Below are positions 27,121 to 40,307 of a stretch of 64,000 nt of DNA, one piece after another. The stretch's first letter is position 1, and every line of letters begins with the position of its first letter. The translations under genes were made by a program, and so were the position numbers. The DNA comes from Theocolax elegans. Its lineage: Eukaryota > Arthropoda > Insecta > Hymenoptera > Cerocephalidae. The stretch lies in contig JANSJX010000008.1 in assembly GCA_026168455.1 (NCBI GenBank), forward strand, positions 1,771,001 through 1,835,000, read 5' to 3'. The notes under the pieces were generated by a model. It saw only the letters and a program-made list of their open reading frames with translations. It did not search any database and had not been told where the DNA came from.

Positions 27121-28110
27121 TTTTTCCCCATTTTCTTTCCTTTTTGTTCTTTGCAATCATATTTCCTATATAGGAGGTGCGCAATCTCTCTTCATTTATC
27201 GCAGGGGCTCAGTTTAACCGTTCGACCAGCTCTCTCTCTCTCTCTCCCTCACACTTTTCATTCGAGTGTCGAACGAGCTGCTCGGCCGTTGGTCCACCCG
27301 AGACTCCTTTTTACTCCTTCTGCTCTCGGTCTCTCTTCTTCCGCGAGCGTAGATCGAGCAGAAGGAACTCGTAATTCTCCCTCAAACCGTTGGTCCTTCT
27401 ATACCCCGGAACGTTCTGGTCCTTCCCTACCTCGGAGGCCAGCCGGAATGTCGTCGACTGCTCCGAGCTCGTAACTCACGCATCCCGCATCCGGCTATAC
27501 CCACCACCACCAACCACCCCATCCTCCACCTCCTTCGATAAATTGGATATTGTTTTAACTTTCGCTGCATTTCACGGTTCGGGAAGGAAAATGCCGGGGA
27601 GATGAGGTTGTAAAGACGCCGGCCCGATTGAGACCGGCACATAAATTCGTACCCGACAACTCTCTGCACAGTCAAGTTTCTCTCTCCCTTACTACCCTCC
27701 ACACACACACACGCACACACACATAGGTGCGAGATTGTTTACAACTTCTGTAGCGACCTCGATCGTCTTTCTTTTCTCTCACATTTCGCTCTCTCTCCCT
27801 CTCCTTTTCTCGTTTTTTTTTACAACGACGAAGAAAAAAAAATGGAAAAGTTCCGGAAGCGTTAATCACAAGGCGCAAAATTGAATTTACGGTCTTAGTA
27901 TATATAACCAACGGTGAGAGTTTGTATATAGCTGAGTCCGGGAAAATTTTCGGGAGTGATCATTTTTATGACGAGCGAGATTATTGGGTATTAGAGTTGA
28001 GAGTGCAGGAATCGCTGAGTTTATGGGGCTTTTAGAGGAAGGAAGGAACGAACGAACGAACGAACGAACGGAGGGGGAGGCACCAGTTTATTGAAGCGAC
28101 AGGTGAGATT
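27121..28110. other. CpG-containing island with several microsatellites
   Basis: Holds CT-rich tracts (27230-27246), CA-rich sequence (27701-27723) and a (GAAC)6 tetranucleotide array at 28047-28070. The several short frames on both strands at 27151-27911 overlap each other and are low complexity, so no gene is called. Confidence 0.45.
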
Positions 28111-30214
28111 TAGGGTAAGATTATGCGTCGATCGTAAAACCCGGCGTGCAAGGGAATGAATGATTTTTTGATTATTTTTGCGATATTTGTCGGGGGAGTT
28201 ATAAAAATAATAATGATGTCGGGGGAATAGTTTTTTTTTTACGCGGGCGCGCGCCTATAAACTTTGACGTAACTATTCATATATATACATTGATAAAAAT
28301 GGTGGAATTCCTTTTAAACGTGACTCAAACGGAAAGTTTGACTTGCTCTAAAATTATTCTTTTAACCGAGTAACTTCGTGTTAGAGGTGTTCAAATGCAT
28401 TAATAAAAAAAATGATTATTATAAATAATCAAAAGGAATATGCTTGATCTTAGGATATTAGTCTTTTTGAGTTTGATTTCCTAATTGTTTTTCAAAAGTT
28501 AGTTCCACTTTATTATAAAATAATCATTTAGAATAATCAGATTTTCCGTTTAATTCTTATTTACAGTAAAAAAAATGGTCAGTTGTTATTTTTTTTTTGT
28601 AAACGAAAGAATGAATTTTTGAAAAAATCCTGAACGTCAAGCCTTGAAGCATACATTATAAACATACCCAAAATTTTCCAACATTTTAAGTCCATAATTT
28701 GCTTTAATTATGATGTTTCGGTTGAAATTTTATGCCTCTTTTTGACTAAAAATTATCGACTACAAAATGTTCATTCAATTTTTGTGTAGAAAAATTATTT
28801 TTACTTAAAATATCAAAGCATTTTCGTAAATTTTTGAGTTAAAAGGTGCAGATCCTTGTAACTTGTCTCCGTACGGCACATCTTCATTTAAAATCCACAC
28901 CTACCGACATCAACTGATTTTTCTAATTTATGTATCTCTAAATTTCCATATTTAGTCCAAAATGTATGAGTTAAGGCACATTCTACGATGAGCAATAATC
29001 GCGCGGGTGTGCTCAAAAAATGCCAAAAAAATAAAAATAAAAATTAAGAGGTATATTTGAAAAACGAAAAAGAAAAATCTGTAAATCTTTACGAAAAATT
29101 CCTGTAAAAATTATACAAGAGTCCATGTTTGCCCCAGTATAATATATACCTCGCGAGAAAGGTCGAATTTGTTTTTTAGTAAATACACATCGTTGATTAC
29201 TTATTCACGTTTCTCCTGTCGGAAACGAGGACGCGTTATAGACATATTTAACAACGAGTTGACAAATTTAAATAAATCGACGATGCAAACGAGAGACAGT
29301 GCACAAGAGAGAAATGGATTTTCTAGAGAATCGGGAAAATATAATAATACGGTTGGTATAGGTATATAACGAGTGGAAGGTAATAACGAATGTTGAAAGA
29401 TACATCCGACAGTTCGATCAGTAACTGGTTGCAAAGCATATAGACACACGCGATATTACACAATGTCATACACACGATGATATTACATTGTGATTACAGG
29501 TCAGCTGAATTCTCGAGTAACCGGGAGGTTGTCGGTTCTTCCCGTTGTGACTACCCGCAACTCGGCAAACACCTGACAAATTTCGGTTATTTAATCACTC
29601 GCGACTCTGTTGACAAGATGCAAAGATATAAATCAATATCAGTGACATTAACGCACAGGAGCCTCTCTATAATTTAAATTCCCGTGCAGTATGTATAGAT
29701 CAGTTGTGTATCGAGGCGATCCGAGTATTATTGCAAAAAGAGAAAGAAAAAATAACCATATTCCAACGGAATGATGGACGAGATTCGTAGATCGGCAAAC
29801 AAAATTCGTAGTGATAGCTCACCCGATATGGGTAAATGAAACCTATGTAGTAATTTATCGAACAACTAGATACTAATTGTATTAATATTTACACTGATGA
29901 TTCCCCTGTATTTCGAGTACGTATTCGTGTGAGTCAATATTGATATTTATTCATTACACGGTGAATTATACGTGATCTATATATGTGTGTATGTATATAT
30001 ATTTGAAAGAAAAAAACACGAATTGCACCGTCGCGTTAGGTATTTAGATAAAAATTGTACTTGTAACGAAAAACGCGTGCGTCATTCGATAATAAAAAAA
30101 AAAATTTCATTAAAATTTCAAAATGATTATTAATATCTTATTGCTGAACGTATTAAACCGTTGTCGCGAAAAGGAATGCCGAATCGGCATACATATGTAC
30201 ATAAATACGAAGAA
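28111..30214. other. AT-rich non-coding DNA
   Basis: No supported gene or recognised repeat family. The opposite-strand frames at 29169-29449 have no recognisable domain. Confidence 0.45.
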
Positions 30215-30430
30215 TACCGTAACATAATAAATTTCTGATCAGTTGCGAGACCAATTCTTGATCATACCTTCGCGATATATACAACTTGACATTACGTCCA
30301 TTTTAAACTTAATCCATTGCTATATATATGTATACATTGCTGTCAAAATATTTTAATATTAAAAAATTAGTTTCCTTAAAAAATGATATTAACATAATAA
30401 TAAACAATTGGGTGGTTATCAAGATTATTG
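30215..30430 (+). repeat. Dispersed repeat, copy with TACCGT end
   Basis: Starts TACCGTAACATAA and then matches, with small gaps, the reverse complement of 63430-63655, including the shared block TTCTGATCAGTTG, then GAGACCAATTCTTGATC, and an AT-rich block with CCATTGCTATATATAT. The CCGT end and TTCTGATCAG motif resemble the family at 20482 and 41741, so it may be a diverged relative. The right boundary is not clear. Confidence 0.55.
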
Positions 30431-30699
30431 GTTATGATACATCGACTAAAATTCTTATTTAAATAAAAAAATGAAAATTAAGTGGCTATAACAATTATGA
30501 CAGATAAGCGGGGTGAAACTGTTGAACATTTAGCAAGAGATGGGCAGCTCTCTGTCTCATACGATCGACGGTATACAAGTTTAACCCGTATTCCCTCTAA
30601 ATCAATAAAGTGTTATCATACATTTTATACACATGATCATTCATAACTCTTGGAGACGTTAGAGGTATAAAACCGGGGATTTTTACGCAATATAAATTA

Positions 30700-30815
30700 T
30701 CACCCGACAGTGATATACCCAATAATATATTGACAAGTGACGACGCGACCTATACGTCCCGCAGGCTCGAGAGCTCATAAACAAACGCAAAATACATCGA
30801 TCGGACGCGAGCCGT

Positions 30816-30846
<31 letters not shown>

Positions 30847-31470
30847 CTCACCCGTCTGGAACAATCAAGCGAAACGAAACGAAACGAAACGAGGAAGCGG
30901 AGAGGTAGATAGAAAGGGAGAGAGAAAAGATGAAAGTCCCGGGTATATATATATATAGAGGGAGGAGGCTCCTCTCGTGCGAAACATGCGCACGTCAGTA
31001 GCACACGCGGTCTGGACGATGGACGCCTGCCATTACTCATTATACCTCGCCGCTCCTGAAGTTAAAGTACGCAGGCTACCGCAAATGCCATCGTTCGCAT
31101 CCGTGACTGTTTCCAATTCGCTCGGTTGCATTCGCCATTCCTCCTCCTTCTCCTCTTCCTCTTCCACCTGATATACATACACATATATATAGGTGCCTCA
31201 TGTATATACGTATACACAACTTTTCTACATGGATCTCTGAATCCTCGAGTGTAAAAAATGACGCCCAAGAACCAACCCCGCTACGGACGTCTCTATATAT
31301 ATGTACGTGTGCGCGTGTGCGTGTTTGTATATATATTCGAGTGGCGCAGCAAACAGGACGAGAGACCAAATTTTGTTTCCATCGTTCTTTCGAGAGACCG
31401 TCTCTCTTTTCTTTTATTCTATCTCGTCGAATTTAACGAATTAATCGTAGAAAAAAGTGAGATTCGTGTC
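30700..31470. other. CpG-containing island with GA array
   Basis: Contains (GA)n at 30816-30843, four GAAAC units at 30871-30890 and TCC-rich sequence at 31140-31170. A TATAAAA match lies just upstream at about 30666. The many overlapping frames on both strands have no recognisable domain. Confidence 0.45.
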
Positions 31471-33085
31471 AAACGTGGACGGATACGAAATTAGAAAGAG
31501 AAGAAAAATAATCTAACTATAAATCCGTTTAATTTGAGGAGGATAAAATTGTTAAACATTTATTACGCTACGACGTTCAGAATGAAATTGTCCACCGAGG
31601 AAAATAAAAATGTAGTTACACGCACGTGTAATTAGACCGTAGGTGTGTGTAAATTTAGACAGAGGGAAAGAGAGAGAGAGAGAGGGACACCTCATGTAAT
31701 TTCTCATCTTAAAACCTTATATTACGCGATGAAAATTACATCTCTCCGGTCCACTCTAAACATAATGAGCCCATGTATAAAGCAATTTTACACAAAGAGT
31801 AGAAAATGACGAAACGCGGAGAGCCGCCTTATTATCGCATTGCGCATTTTAAAAACCATTGAAAATTTATATATATATATGCACAAAAAAAAGCGAAGAA
31901 TTTTGTTTCCTTTACATTTCGGAATAAGCGAGCGTAAAAATAAATTGGAGAAATGGTAAGAAAAGTGGGGGGAAAAAATGGTGTATTTCAGTGATGAAAT
32001 ATCGTCGTACTCGAAAGCGGAATTATTTACCAATTATTTTTCGGTGCTTTACTCGGCAGTCGAATGCAGCCGAGACCGAGAGACTCTCTCGTTCTCTGTG
32101 TCTCTGCGGAAGAAAGTACGCTTATCGTTAGTTTCTCCCTTCTTTCTTTCCTGTTGTACGAGGCGGTTCTGCGTCAGCTATAGTTCCAACCTTCCGTTGT
32201 GATGGACCGACTCTGAATTAATCGTCAACTCGAGTCGACCAGTTTACCAAGCCTCTTTCTTTTCCTTCCTTCTTTCGTATACCACCGCAGTTTTCTATTG
32301 GAATTTTTGTTTCATCTTTTTTGTCTTGGAAAAATAATGAAACCATACCGTACACGGATTCTGATGTTACGATATATTAATCCTTTAGGGGGGGACAAGC
32401 CTGGAATAATACTGAAAAAAAAGAGAAACTATTCAATATCAACGATTCATCATTTTTTTCTTAACGATTCAAAATATTTCGAAATTTTTAAAACAAATTA
32501 GATCATTCTCATCTTTTACTTAAAATTTTTTGACCAATTTTTAAATAAAATAAATATTATTATTTATTATCAGATTCCCTGCTCTGATTTTTTTCCATGG
32601 TGGACTTTGCGTAGGATATCTCAGGAACCACTTCATTTAATACATTAACAGATTATTAATATTGTAATAAAAAAAGTACTCTTACCAAAATATTTAAAAA
32701 ATCAAAATTTATTTAAAAAAGCAGATATATATGTATAATTTTTTTAATAATCATTTAGACTTTTATTAAAATTCTGCTCCACTCAAGTGGATTTAAATCA
32801 CATTTAAATGTTACTGTTAAAATTTCAGCTAATTTGTTGCATTGATTCCTGTATATCCTGATGCGATATGTGATATGTCTATTATGGAAAAAAATTATAG
32901 TACGGAGTCGCATAATTAATTAAAATATTTATTTTACTTATTAATTGGCTAAAAAAATGTTAAATAAAAGTTAATAATAATACAATTTGTATAAAAAATT
33001 AAGAAATATTTTCAACTGTTATGAAAAAAATGATTATTTGTTAATATTGTATAGTTATTTTCAATTTCGACCTAGACTTGTCCCC
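31471..33085. other. Mixed then AT-rich non-coding DNA
   Basis: A short GA tract at 31669-31685, then AT-rich DNA. No supported gene. Confidence 0.4.
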
Positions 33086-33089
33086 TCAA

Positions 33090-33409
33090 CGGGCGATGGG
33101 AACCCCCCAAAAAATAGAAAAATGATTTACTCATTTATTAAATAAGGAATTCAATTTATCGAAAAAAAGTTTTGTACTCTTTAAATATGAAGTAATGAAA
33201 AATCGGTTACTATCGCACCGGCTGGTGAATATTTACTAATTAAATAGTGACGATTTACTAAATACACTATTAGATTGGTAATTATAATTAATCAATAATT
33301 AATTGTTTCGTAAATATCTCTCTGTCACGTTATTCTATTTGATTTGAACAGTATCATTATCAGTATTATCATGGTAGCTTTCTACAATTTGAGTATATCA
33401 CATCTCCCC
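33090..33409 (+). mobile_element. TTAA-flanked MITE, diverged copy
   Basis: Begins CGGGCGATGGGAACCCCC after TCAA (mutated TTAA) and ends TCACATCTCCCC followed by TTAA at 33410-33413. It shares with the copies at 3858 and 13892 the blocks AATTCAATTTATCGAAAAAA and ATAATCAATTAATAA-like sequence and the end motif. The middle is replaced or strongly diverged, so it is an older or different subfamily member. Confidence 0.6.
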
Positions 33410-33413
33410 TTAA

Positions 33414-33811
33414 AAAATCTTCTGAGTCGCTAAATTTTGTAAAACTAATAGTCGAATTGAAAATTTGAGTTCAGAGTGCCTATATATATACATATATTTG
33501 ACGTTATCAACCAGCAATTTTCAATGAAATATGATACTGGAGTTCTTACTACTTTCTAATACTTGGTTACGACAAAAAGTGTACTAAATCACGGTGAGTC
33601 GAAATTTCTCAACGTTACACTTACGACAATACCTTTCGAAAAATTTAATAAAGAAGTACCTAAAATATACATTTTTACACCGAAAGTCGATGTAATTTAT
33701 TTGTTTGAATTTACGTATACCTCGAATTACACGGATAATAATTTGTATTTCCCGCGGTTTCGAGGCGATGTTACGATACAGGTTAAGCGTCTTAGAGCAA
33801 TATCCTATATG

Positions 33812-33852
<41 letters not shown>

Positions 33853-34020
33853 GCGATTGAAACGTACAAAATAACAAACCTGAGAATAAAATCGAAATAA
33901 CACTGTAACCGAAAAGTATAACACAGTTTCCCAATTTCCTGTCGAAATAGGACAAAGAACAAGAGACGTTATATTTTTCGACATCTGGTGTAGAAAGAAA
34001 AGAAATGTCGGGTTGGCGAG
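33414..34020. other. AT-rich DNA with TA array
   Basis: Contains a pure (TA)n array at 33820-33847. Opposite-strand open frames at 33563-33955 read through this array; no domain is recognised. Confidence 0.45.
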
Positions 34021-35400
34021 TTATTTTCTCAAAATTCGCGAGCTCGTGTAATATGGGCTGGTGTGCGAGTGACCCATTATCCGAAATAAGAATAGATGTT
34101 TAAATTCATGTAGCGGAGTTATGGGCTCGAGGAGACAATCAGTCCAAGGATAAGCATCGACATGGTCGACTGTGGGTTGCAGGATGCTCCTCGGTGGTAT
34201 GTGTGTGTGTATATATGTATATATATATCTAGCCAACTCGAGAGAGGGAGAGAAGACCACAGTACCGATTCTAGAGGGTTGTTACGGGGACTACTATGGC
34301 ATTGTCCACCTCTCTCCTAGCCGCAATGCGACGTGACGTTTCCCCTCTCGCTCTCGACCTCTACGATTTTCCACCTTTTCTTTCGACCCTCTCTCTCTCT
34401 CTATTTTATTCCAACTTTTTTCCCTTTTTTTACCTTCCTTACTTCCCTCGTTCTTTGCCGACTCGTCTTATCCGTCTCTCGTACAATTTTGTTCGTGGTC
34501 TGCGTCACTCGATTTGTAGCTCTCGTGGTCACACCTACACTCCCTCGCGATATTAATGGATCGAAATATAACACTAGAATCGAAAATTAACACACCTTAA
34601 CACTCGCTTGCATTAAAATAAAATTATTATTTTCGAAGTAAGGTAATTTCAGTGTTAACCTACCTGATGATAATAATTGCGAATGTATATTTTACATCTG
34701 CATTTGCAGAAGAAGTTGAAATGATAATGTAAATAACGATAAAATCGTCGGAATTATTGCCAAGTAAATTAAATCCCGAGATTATTATTAACCTCGTAGT
34801 TCGAGTTTTATTATTGTATCAAACTTCCACATTTCCTTAGAAATTTAACGTAGAAAAATGTCCACTCCGGCGTCGTCTCTTCTTTTCCACGTAACTCGTT
34901 CAACTTTACGTTCTTGCTGCCCACCCTTTCCTTTCTAATACAGAAGAAGAGAGAGAGAGAGAGAGGGTTTTCACGGTGGAGCAAGCGTGGGTTTAGGTCG
35001 TCGGTTGTTAGCCGCGTAACAAACCCCACTTTCAGCAGCTAGTGTGACGCGACGACGGTGCTTTCTTACCGGGGTAGGTCTCTCGACCTTCATACCGCAC
35101 CACTCCAACTAGACTCTGGAATTCCATCGGACTCGTAGACTCGTCTTGCACTTTTATCTTTTCATTTCCTTTTTCTCTTTCTTCAGCTTCTTATATTTCT
35201 GCGGTTCTATCTTTATCTCCTTCTTCCCTCCTTTCTTCTTTAGCTCCCTTCTTTCTCATCTTCTTTTTCTTCTTCTTCTTCTTCTTTGTCACTCTCGTCC
35301 CGCTTTTCCTTTCCTGTAACAACGCCAGAATCCACCTTCTTTTTTTTTCCTCTCTTTGTTTATTACACTCTCCTTTAACTTTGAAAAAGAGAAAGAGAGG
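34021..35400. other. GC-richer, pyrimidine-rich stretch
   Basis: CT-rich tracts at 34388-34402 and a (CTT)n array at 35268-35286, with GA-rich sequence at 34948-34965. No supported gene. Confidence 0.4.
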
Positions 35401-37900
35401 CGTAACGAAGGTAACTCGCGAAAGAAGAAAACGACGACAATAAAGTAAATAAGGAAAATAGTTTAAGTTACTTTCTGCGTTTTATTGAGCTAGAGTACTC
35501 CTTATTAGTTGTTTAAAACTTTTGTAAATATTACGCCGAGTGACATTTCTCCTCGTGGCGTTGCTTCCTTCCTTGTCCATTTCGCGGGGGTTTAATGTAA
35601 TTTTCAATATTGTCTATATGGTCGTAAAAAAGTTGTAATTTTCATTTGTAGAAAAATTAGGAACTCGAAAAGGAAAACGCTTTATCGTGATTGCGTATAA
35701 ATAGTAAACTATACATGTGAATTTGAAGTATCCATCGTTGTACTAAAAAATTTCGATTTTTAAAAAAATAACATTAATCGAAAAATAAAATTTAATAAAG
35801 TACATTATTATTAGGGAAAACACCCTTTATACAAATATTACACAATTTTTTATTGATTTCTTTTTCAGAAATTTTAATACGCAGTATTTTTAAATTTTTG
35901 CAAAGTATAAGGATGGAAACTTCAGAACCATCTATATAGTGAGAGAAAAACTGATAAATCTTACTGTTTTGCTTAATAAAATAAAGTTGAATAAATTAAG
36001 TATAATTTCACTAGTATTATATTTCAAATTTCATGATTTGATATGATATCCAGAAAAAACAAGCGAGAAAAAAATCAATCACACTTATGTTCAAGCTAAA
36101 TTTATTCATTTTTTTTAATCATAATGTTACGAAAAATTGTAGTTGATATTATTTATTTAAATAAAATAAATAATTATAATATAACTTTTTATGTTTCTTT
36201 TTAAATGATGTGTTTTTACTAAACATTATTGTAAGTATTATTATAGTAAATATAACAATTTTTACATAATAAAAAAGTTTGATATAACTTTTAGAAATTT
36301 AAACGATATTTGTATAAAGTAAGTATGATTGGTAAAATTTATCGATTGAATATAGGTGGACTACTAGCACGGTAGAAGTAGAACACTAACCTAGTAAAAT
36401 AACTATTTTCTCATTCGGTGTAAGAAAAATCCCGATTCACTAATTTTCGTCGCCACGCAAAATTACAAGTTTTTAGTGGGGGATTATGGGCATTTCGAGG
36501 AGGAGGATTGTGTAAAAGGGGTAAACTCGAATCTCCTTGATCTACTATTAAGCTCGCGCGACACGCCTTCATTTTTGCAGGAGCCTTAATTCTTGGGCGT
36601 GAAGCCCCCTTGATCCATCGTAGCTCTTCACCCGCCGTCAATCTCGCACCGGTCTCGAGAGCGTAATTTTGATCCGATAAGTGGAGTGTCTACGTATCGC
36701 CTTTGTACCGTTCGTTGGAATATCGAAGGAGATCGAGAGCCCTCTCTTACTTTTATTTTTCCTTTTTCCTCTTCATCCCCATCTTCGTATATTCTCGCGT
36801 GTATCTTTTTTTTCCTTCTTTCGTCTCACGCGACGAGTTAGGTGTAACTATACACATACCGAGAAAAACGTTTTAGTCCAAATATGTATGACAATGTTAC
36901 TGAATAATCAGGTGACAGCGTCTTGTGAAAATTACTTTTTTTTATATAGGTAAAATGTTACTCAATAAAATCTAGTGGGAAAATCATTAATGACCCAAAA
37001 CCACGATTTTGCTAGGTTTCTGCCATAAAAATTATTAAAATTGTATAAAAAAATGATAATTTCATTGCAAAAAATATATTTATTTAAAATTAAAAAAAAA
37101 TTATCTTGCAGAAATTTGAGGTACCGAATTTTTACTCCAAAGTCCTTCGCTTTATCAACTGAGTCATTTTTATTGTTATATGTAGACTTATCAATATTTA
37201 CCCTGGTAGAAATTAAGGTACTTTTTCATTATATCCCTTCCTTAAAAAAATGGGGTGTTTTTGCATTTAATAGATAAAAAAATAACGTAAAATGATTGTT
37301 AATACTTATTTCGATGGAGAAATGCATTATATTGTATCTTTTATGTCAAAATTAAAAGTTCTCTTATAATTCACATTATTCTCTTAGAATATATAATGCT
37401 CTTATAATTTACAAGATATTATATTTATTTACATAATTATATGGGTTATTTGGGATTCTAGAATAAAATAGGTAGTTTACGTAATTTTTCATCAATTTTC
37501 TGAAAAAAAATTTTTTTTTTTGAGGGGACGTATAACGAAACAGCTCCGAAATTAAAACTACCTTTTAGGTAGAAAATTATAAAATTTCTATTTTTAGCTT
37601 CAATCTATTAAAAATAGCAAAATTTGTACTAGAGTATGCACCATAGCGAATTGTTCGTTTACTCGGTGATAATTTAAATTGTTGTGATACTTGACACATG
37701 GTAACAAATGACTGTTGCATAATAAAATTCCCTACAACTTTTGGAAAATTTAACAGATGCATAGTACATAATAGATATAGTAATCTGTTACCATTTGTCA
37801 TGTCTGTCACTCGATTACCCGATTATATAGTAATTTTTACCACAACATATTTAATATTGTCATATTAAATCTCAATAACATTGCCATATTTTCATATTTA
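35401..37900. other. AT-rich non-coding DNA
   Basis: AT-rich, with a slightly GC-richer patch at 36420-36840. No supported gene or recognised repeat family. Confidence 0.45.
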
Positions 37901-37903
37901 TAT

Positions 37904-38094
37904 CACTGAGGAAAAAAATTAAATAATTTACTAAATACTAGAATTTTAGTTTATTTTTACTACATTTTTGTGACATTTACCATAAGTTCCGTAAATTCTA
38001 TTACACAGTATAGCAATTTATTGGATTTTGACACTCTGCAATATCATTACTAGAAACTATTAGCAATTATTACCATAAATTTTTTTTCTTAGTG
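37904..38094. mobile_element. Small MITE with CACTGAG ends
   Basis: 191 bp beginning CACTGAGGAAAAAAATT and ending with the near-complement AATTTTTTTTCTTAGTG. The interior contains TTTACCATAAGTTCCGTAAAT, also present in the element at 46881-47134, which links the two as a family. AT-rich and non-coding. No clear target duplication was identified. Confidence 0.55.
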
Positions 38095-38740
38095 GACCCT
38101 TCTTTACGTGTACACGCGCACGCACGCACACACATATTTTTCGAGCCTCGTGAAAACGAGAAGGAATAGGGGTCGGGTACGTCCCCGACATTCGGACACA
38201 CCGAGTATAGCAGAGGCCAGCTCGCAGAACGTACAACTGCAGGTAAACACACTCGGTCCCCGAACCCCACAAGGATTTTTGTAGCGCTGCCTGTACCATT
38301 ATTACTTGTGGACCGGCACCGGCACTCCTAACTCGTCAACTCACTATTTGTGTACATTTCTCTCTCTCTCTATCTTCTTCGTTGCGCGTGTCTATGTCTA
38401 TATATTTCCGTACATTCTCGAGTTTGCCAACTTCTTGCTTTCGTATTTTCGCGGGGTTTTATTAGCTCTTACGACCATTGATCATTGTTATCTTGCTAAC
38501 TACTTGCCGTTCCCCGTGGCCCGCACACCCGCGTGGCGCACACACGCACCAACTGTTTGGTGAATAATCACGGGGACGTTTCTGCGGTGAGGAAGATGCA
38601 GTACCAAATATATCGTGTAACTCGACTTTTCAACTAAAACATCTGTTGGGATATAAGTGACCGCGTTTTCATTGGTATATATCCTACTTAATGCTTCATT
38701 CACACCTTACACTTAGTTTTCTTTTTCTTTTTTTTTTTCT
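38095..38740. other. GC-richer island
   Basis: CA-rich tract at about 38110-38132 and a short CT array near 38361-38372. The overlapping open frames on both strands have no recognised product. Confidence 0.35.
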
Positions 38741-38822
38741 CTATAAAATATTCACTAGTTAGAGAGAAATATGAGGAAAATGCGAAATTTTCGAATTCGA
38801 TTGTATTTTGATGTACACTGAA

Positions 38823-39230
38823 AGGGGATGTCATATCTAAATTACAGAGATCTACCTAGAAAATCCCAAAAATTTTAAAACCTAATTGTAAGAAAAATCT
38901 GAAAAAAATTACAGATACTGTTCTTATTATAGATAAAAATTACAGATACTTGTAAAGTAGCGTGATAGAGAGGTTTTTACGAAATAATTATTAATTAATT
39001 GATTATACGTAAATAACTATTATTGGTCGGTAATATACCTATAGCTCTTAAACAATGATTCACGACTGCACAAAAATCTCAATGATTTATCAATAAAAAA
39101 ATTTGAAAAAATTCACGGAATATCTCCAAAAGAAATACAACACCGTTACACAACGTTTTCTTTTCGATAAATTGAATTCTTCGCTTGATAAAAAAAAATA
39201 ATTTTTCTGTTTTCTGAGGTTCACATCCCG
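38823..39230 (-). mobile_element. TTAA-flanked MITE, copy in inverse orientation
   Basis: Reads as the reverse complement of the copies at 3858 and 13892: it starts AGGGGATGTCATATCTAAAT and ends TTCACATCCCG followed by TTAA (39231-39234), with TGAA at the other side. It is about 20 bp longer than copy 1 because of a short internal repetition of an ACAGATACT-containing block. Confidence 0.8.
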
Positions 39231-39299
39231 TTAAAATCAAATGTTTGTAATCGAAGTTGAAAGAAAAATCGTAAATAATCTGGTGATTATATATATGTG

Positions 39300-40294
39300 G
39301 GGTATTCCACGTGAAGTGGTCCGATCAAAATTTTAAAATGCACCAAATTTTGGGTACACTTTGCAAATGTTTTTCAGAATACAGAAAAAAATTTTTAGGT
39401 ACTGGAATCTATTTGCTCAAAAGTTATTCTAACCTCAAAAAGTGAATTTTTCCATATTTTTTTCAACACCAGCTGGGTTTACCGCTATATAACTCAAAAT
39501 CTATCAACTTTTACTATACAACATTATATGTAACATTCGTTGCTAATTATATCTAGAATTTATTCTTCTGGGTTAGAATTTCTAATCTCAAGGTTAATAA
39601 CAAATAAACCACATGTCAATATTCAACTTGAAAAAAATGCAAGTGCGCCACCTTTGATTTTTTCATCCAAAAGTCTAAAAGAAAGCTTGGAGCAATACCT
39701 TTCAAATGGTCTGTAGCATTTTTATGGCCTCCAATTCTGTAAAAAGTTATGACAATTTAAAGAAACACGAAATTTTTTTAAAAATTTAAATGGGAATTAC
39801 CATGTTAATTTTTGTAAATTTTTTGTCTTTCTTTAAATTGTCATAACCTTTTACAGAATTGGAGGCCATAAAAATGCTACAGACCATTTGAAAGGTATTG
39901 CTCCAAGCTTTCTTTTAGACTTTTGGATGAAAAAATCAAAGGTGGCGCACTTGCACATTTTTCAAGTTGAATATTGACATGTAGTTTATGTAACATTGAC
40001 CTTGAGATTAGAAATTCTAACCCAGAAGAATAAATTCTAGATATAATTAACAACGAATGTTACATATAATGTTCTATAGTAAAAGTTGATAGATTTTGAG
40101 TTATATAGCGGTAAACCCAGCTGGTGTTGAAAAAAATATGGAAAAATTCACTTTTTGAGGTTAGAATAACTTTTGAGCAAATAGATTCCAGTACCTAAAA
40201 ATTTTTTTCTGTATTCTGAAAAACATTTGCAAAGTATACCCAAAATTTGGTGCATTTTAAAATTTTGATCGGACCACTTCACGTGGAATAACCC
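39300..40294. mobile_element. 995-bp foldback element (near-perfect palindrome)
   Basis: The two halves are inverted copies: the left arm about 39300-39788 pairs with the right arm about 39807-40294, separated by a spacer of under 20 bp. Arm identity is high by eye, with scattered single mismatches. The ends read GGGTATTCCACGTG and CACGTGGAATAACCC, and both sides are flanked by ATGTG (39295-39299 and 40295-40299), a plausible 5-bp target duplication. Short open frames on each arm mirror one another and are not genes. The superfamily is not assigned. Confidence 0.85.
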
Positions 40295-40307
40295 ATGTGT
40301 ATAAGTA

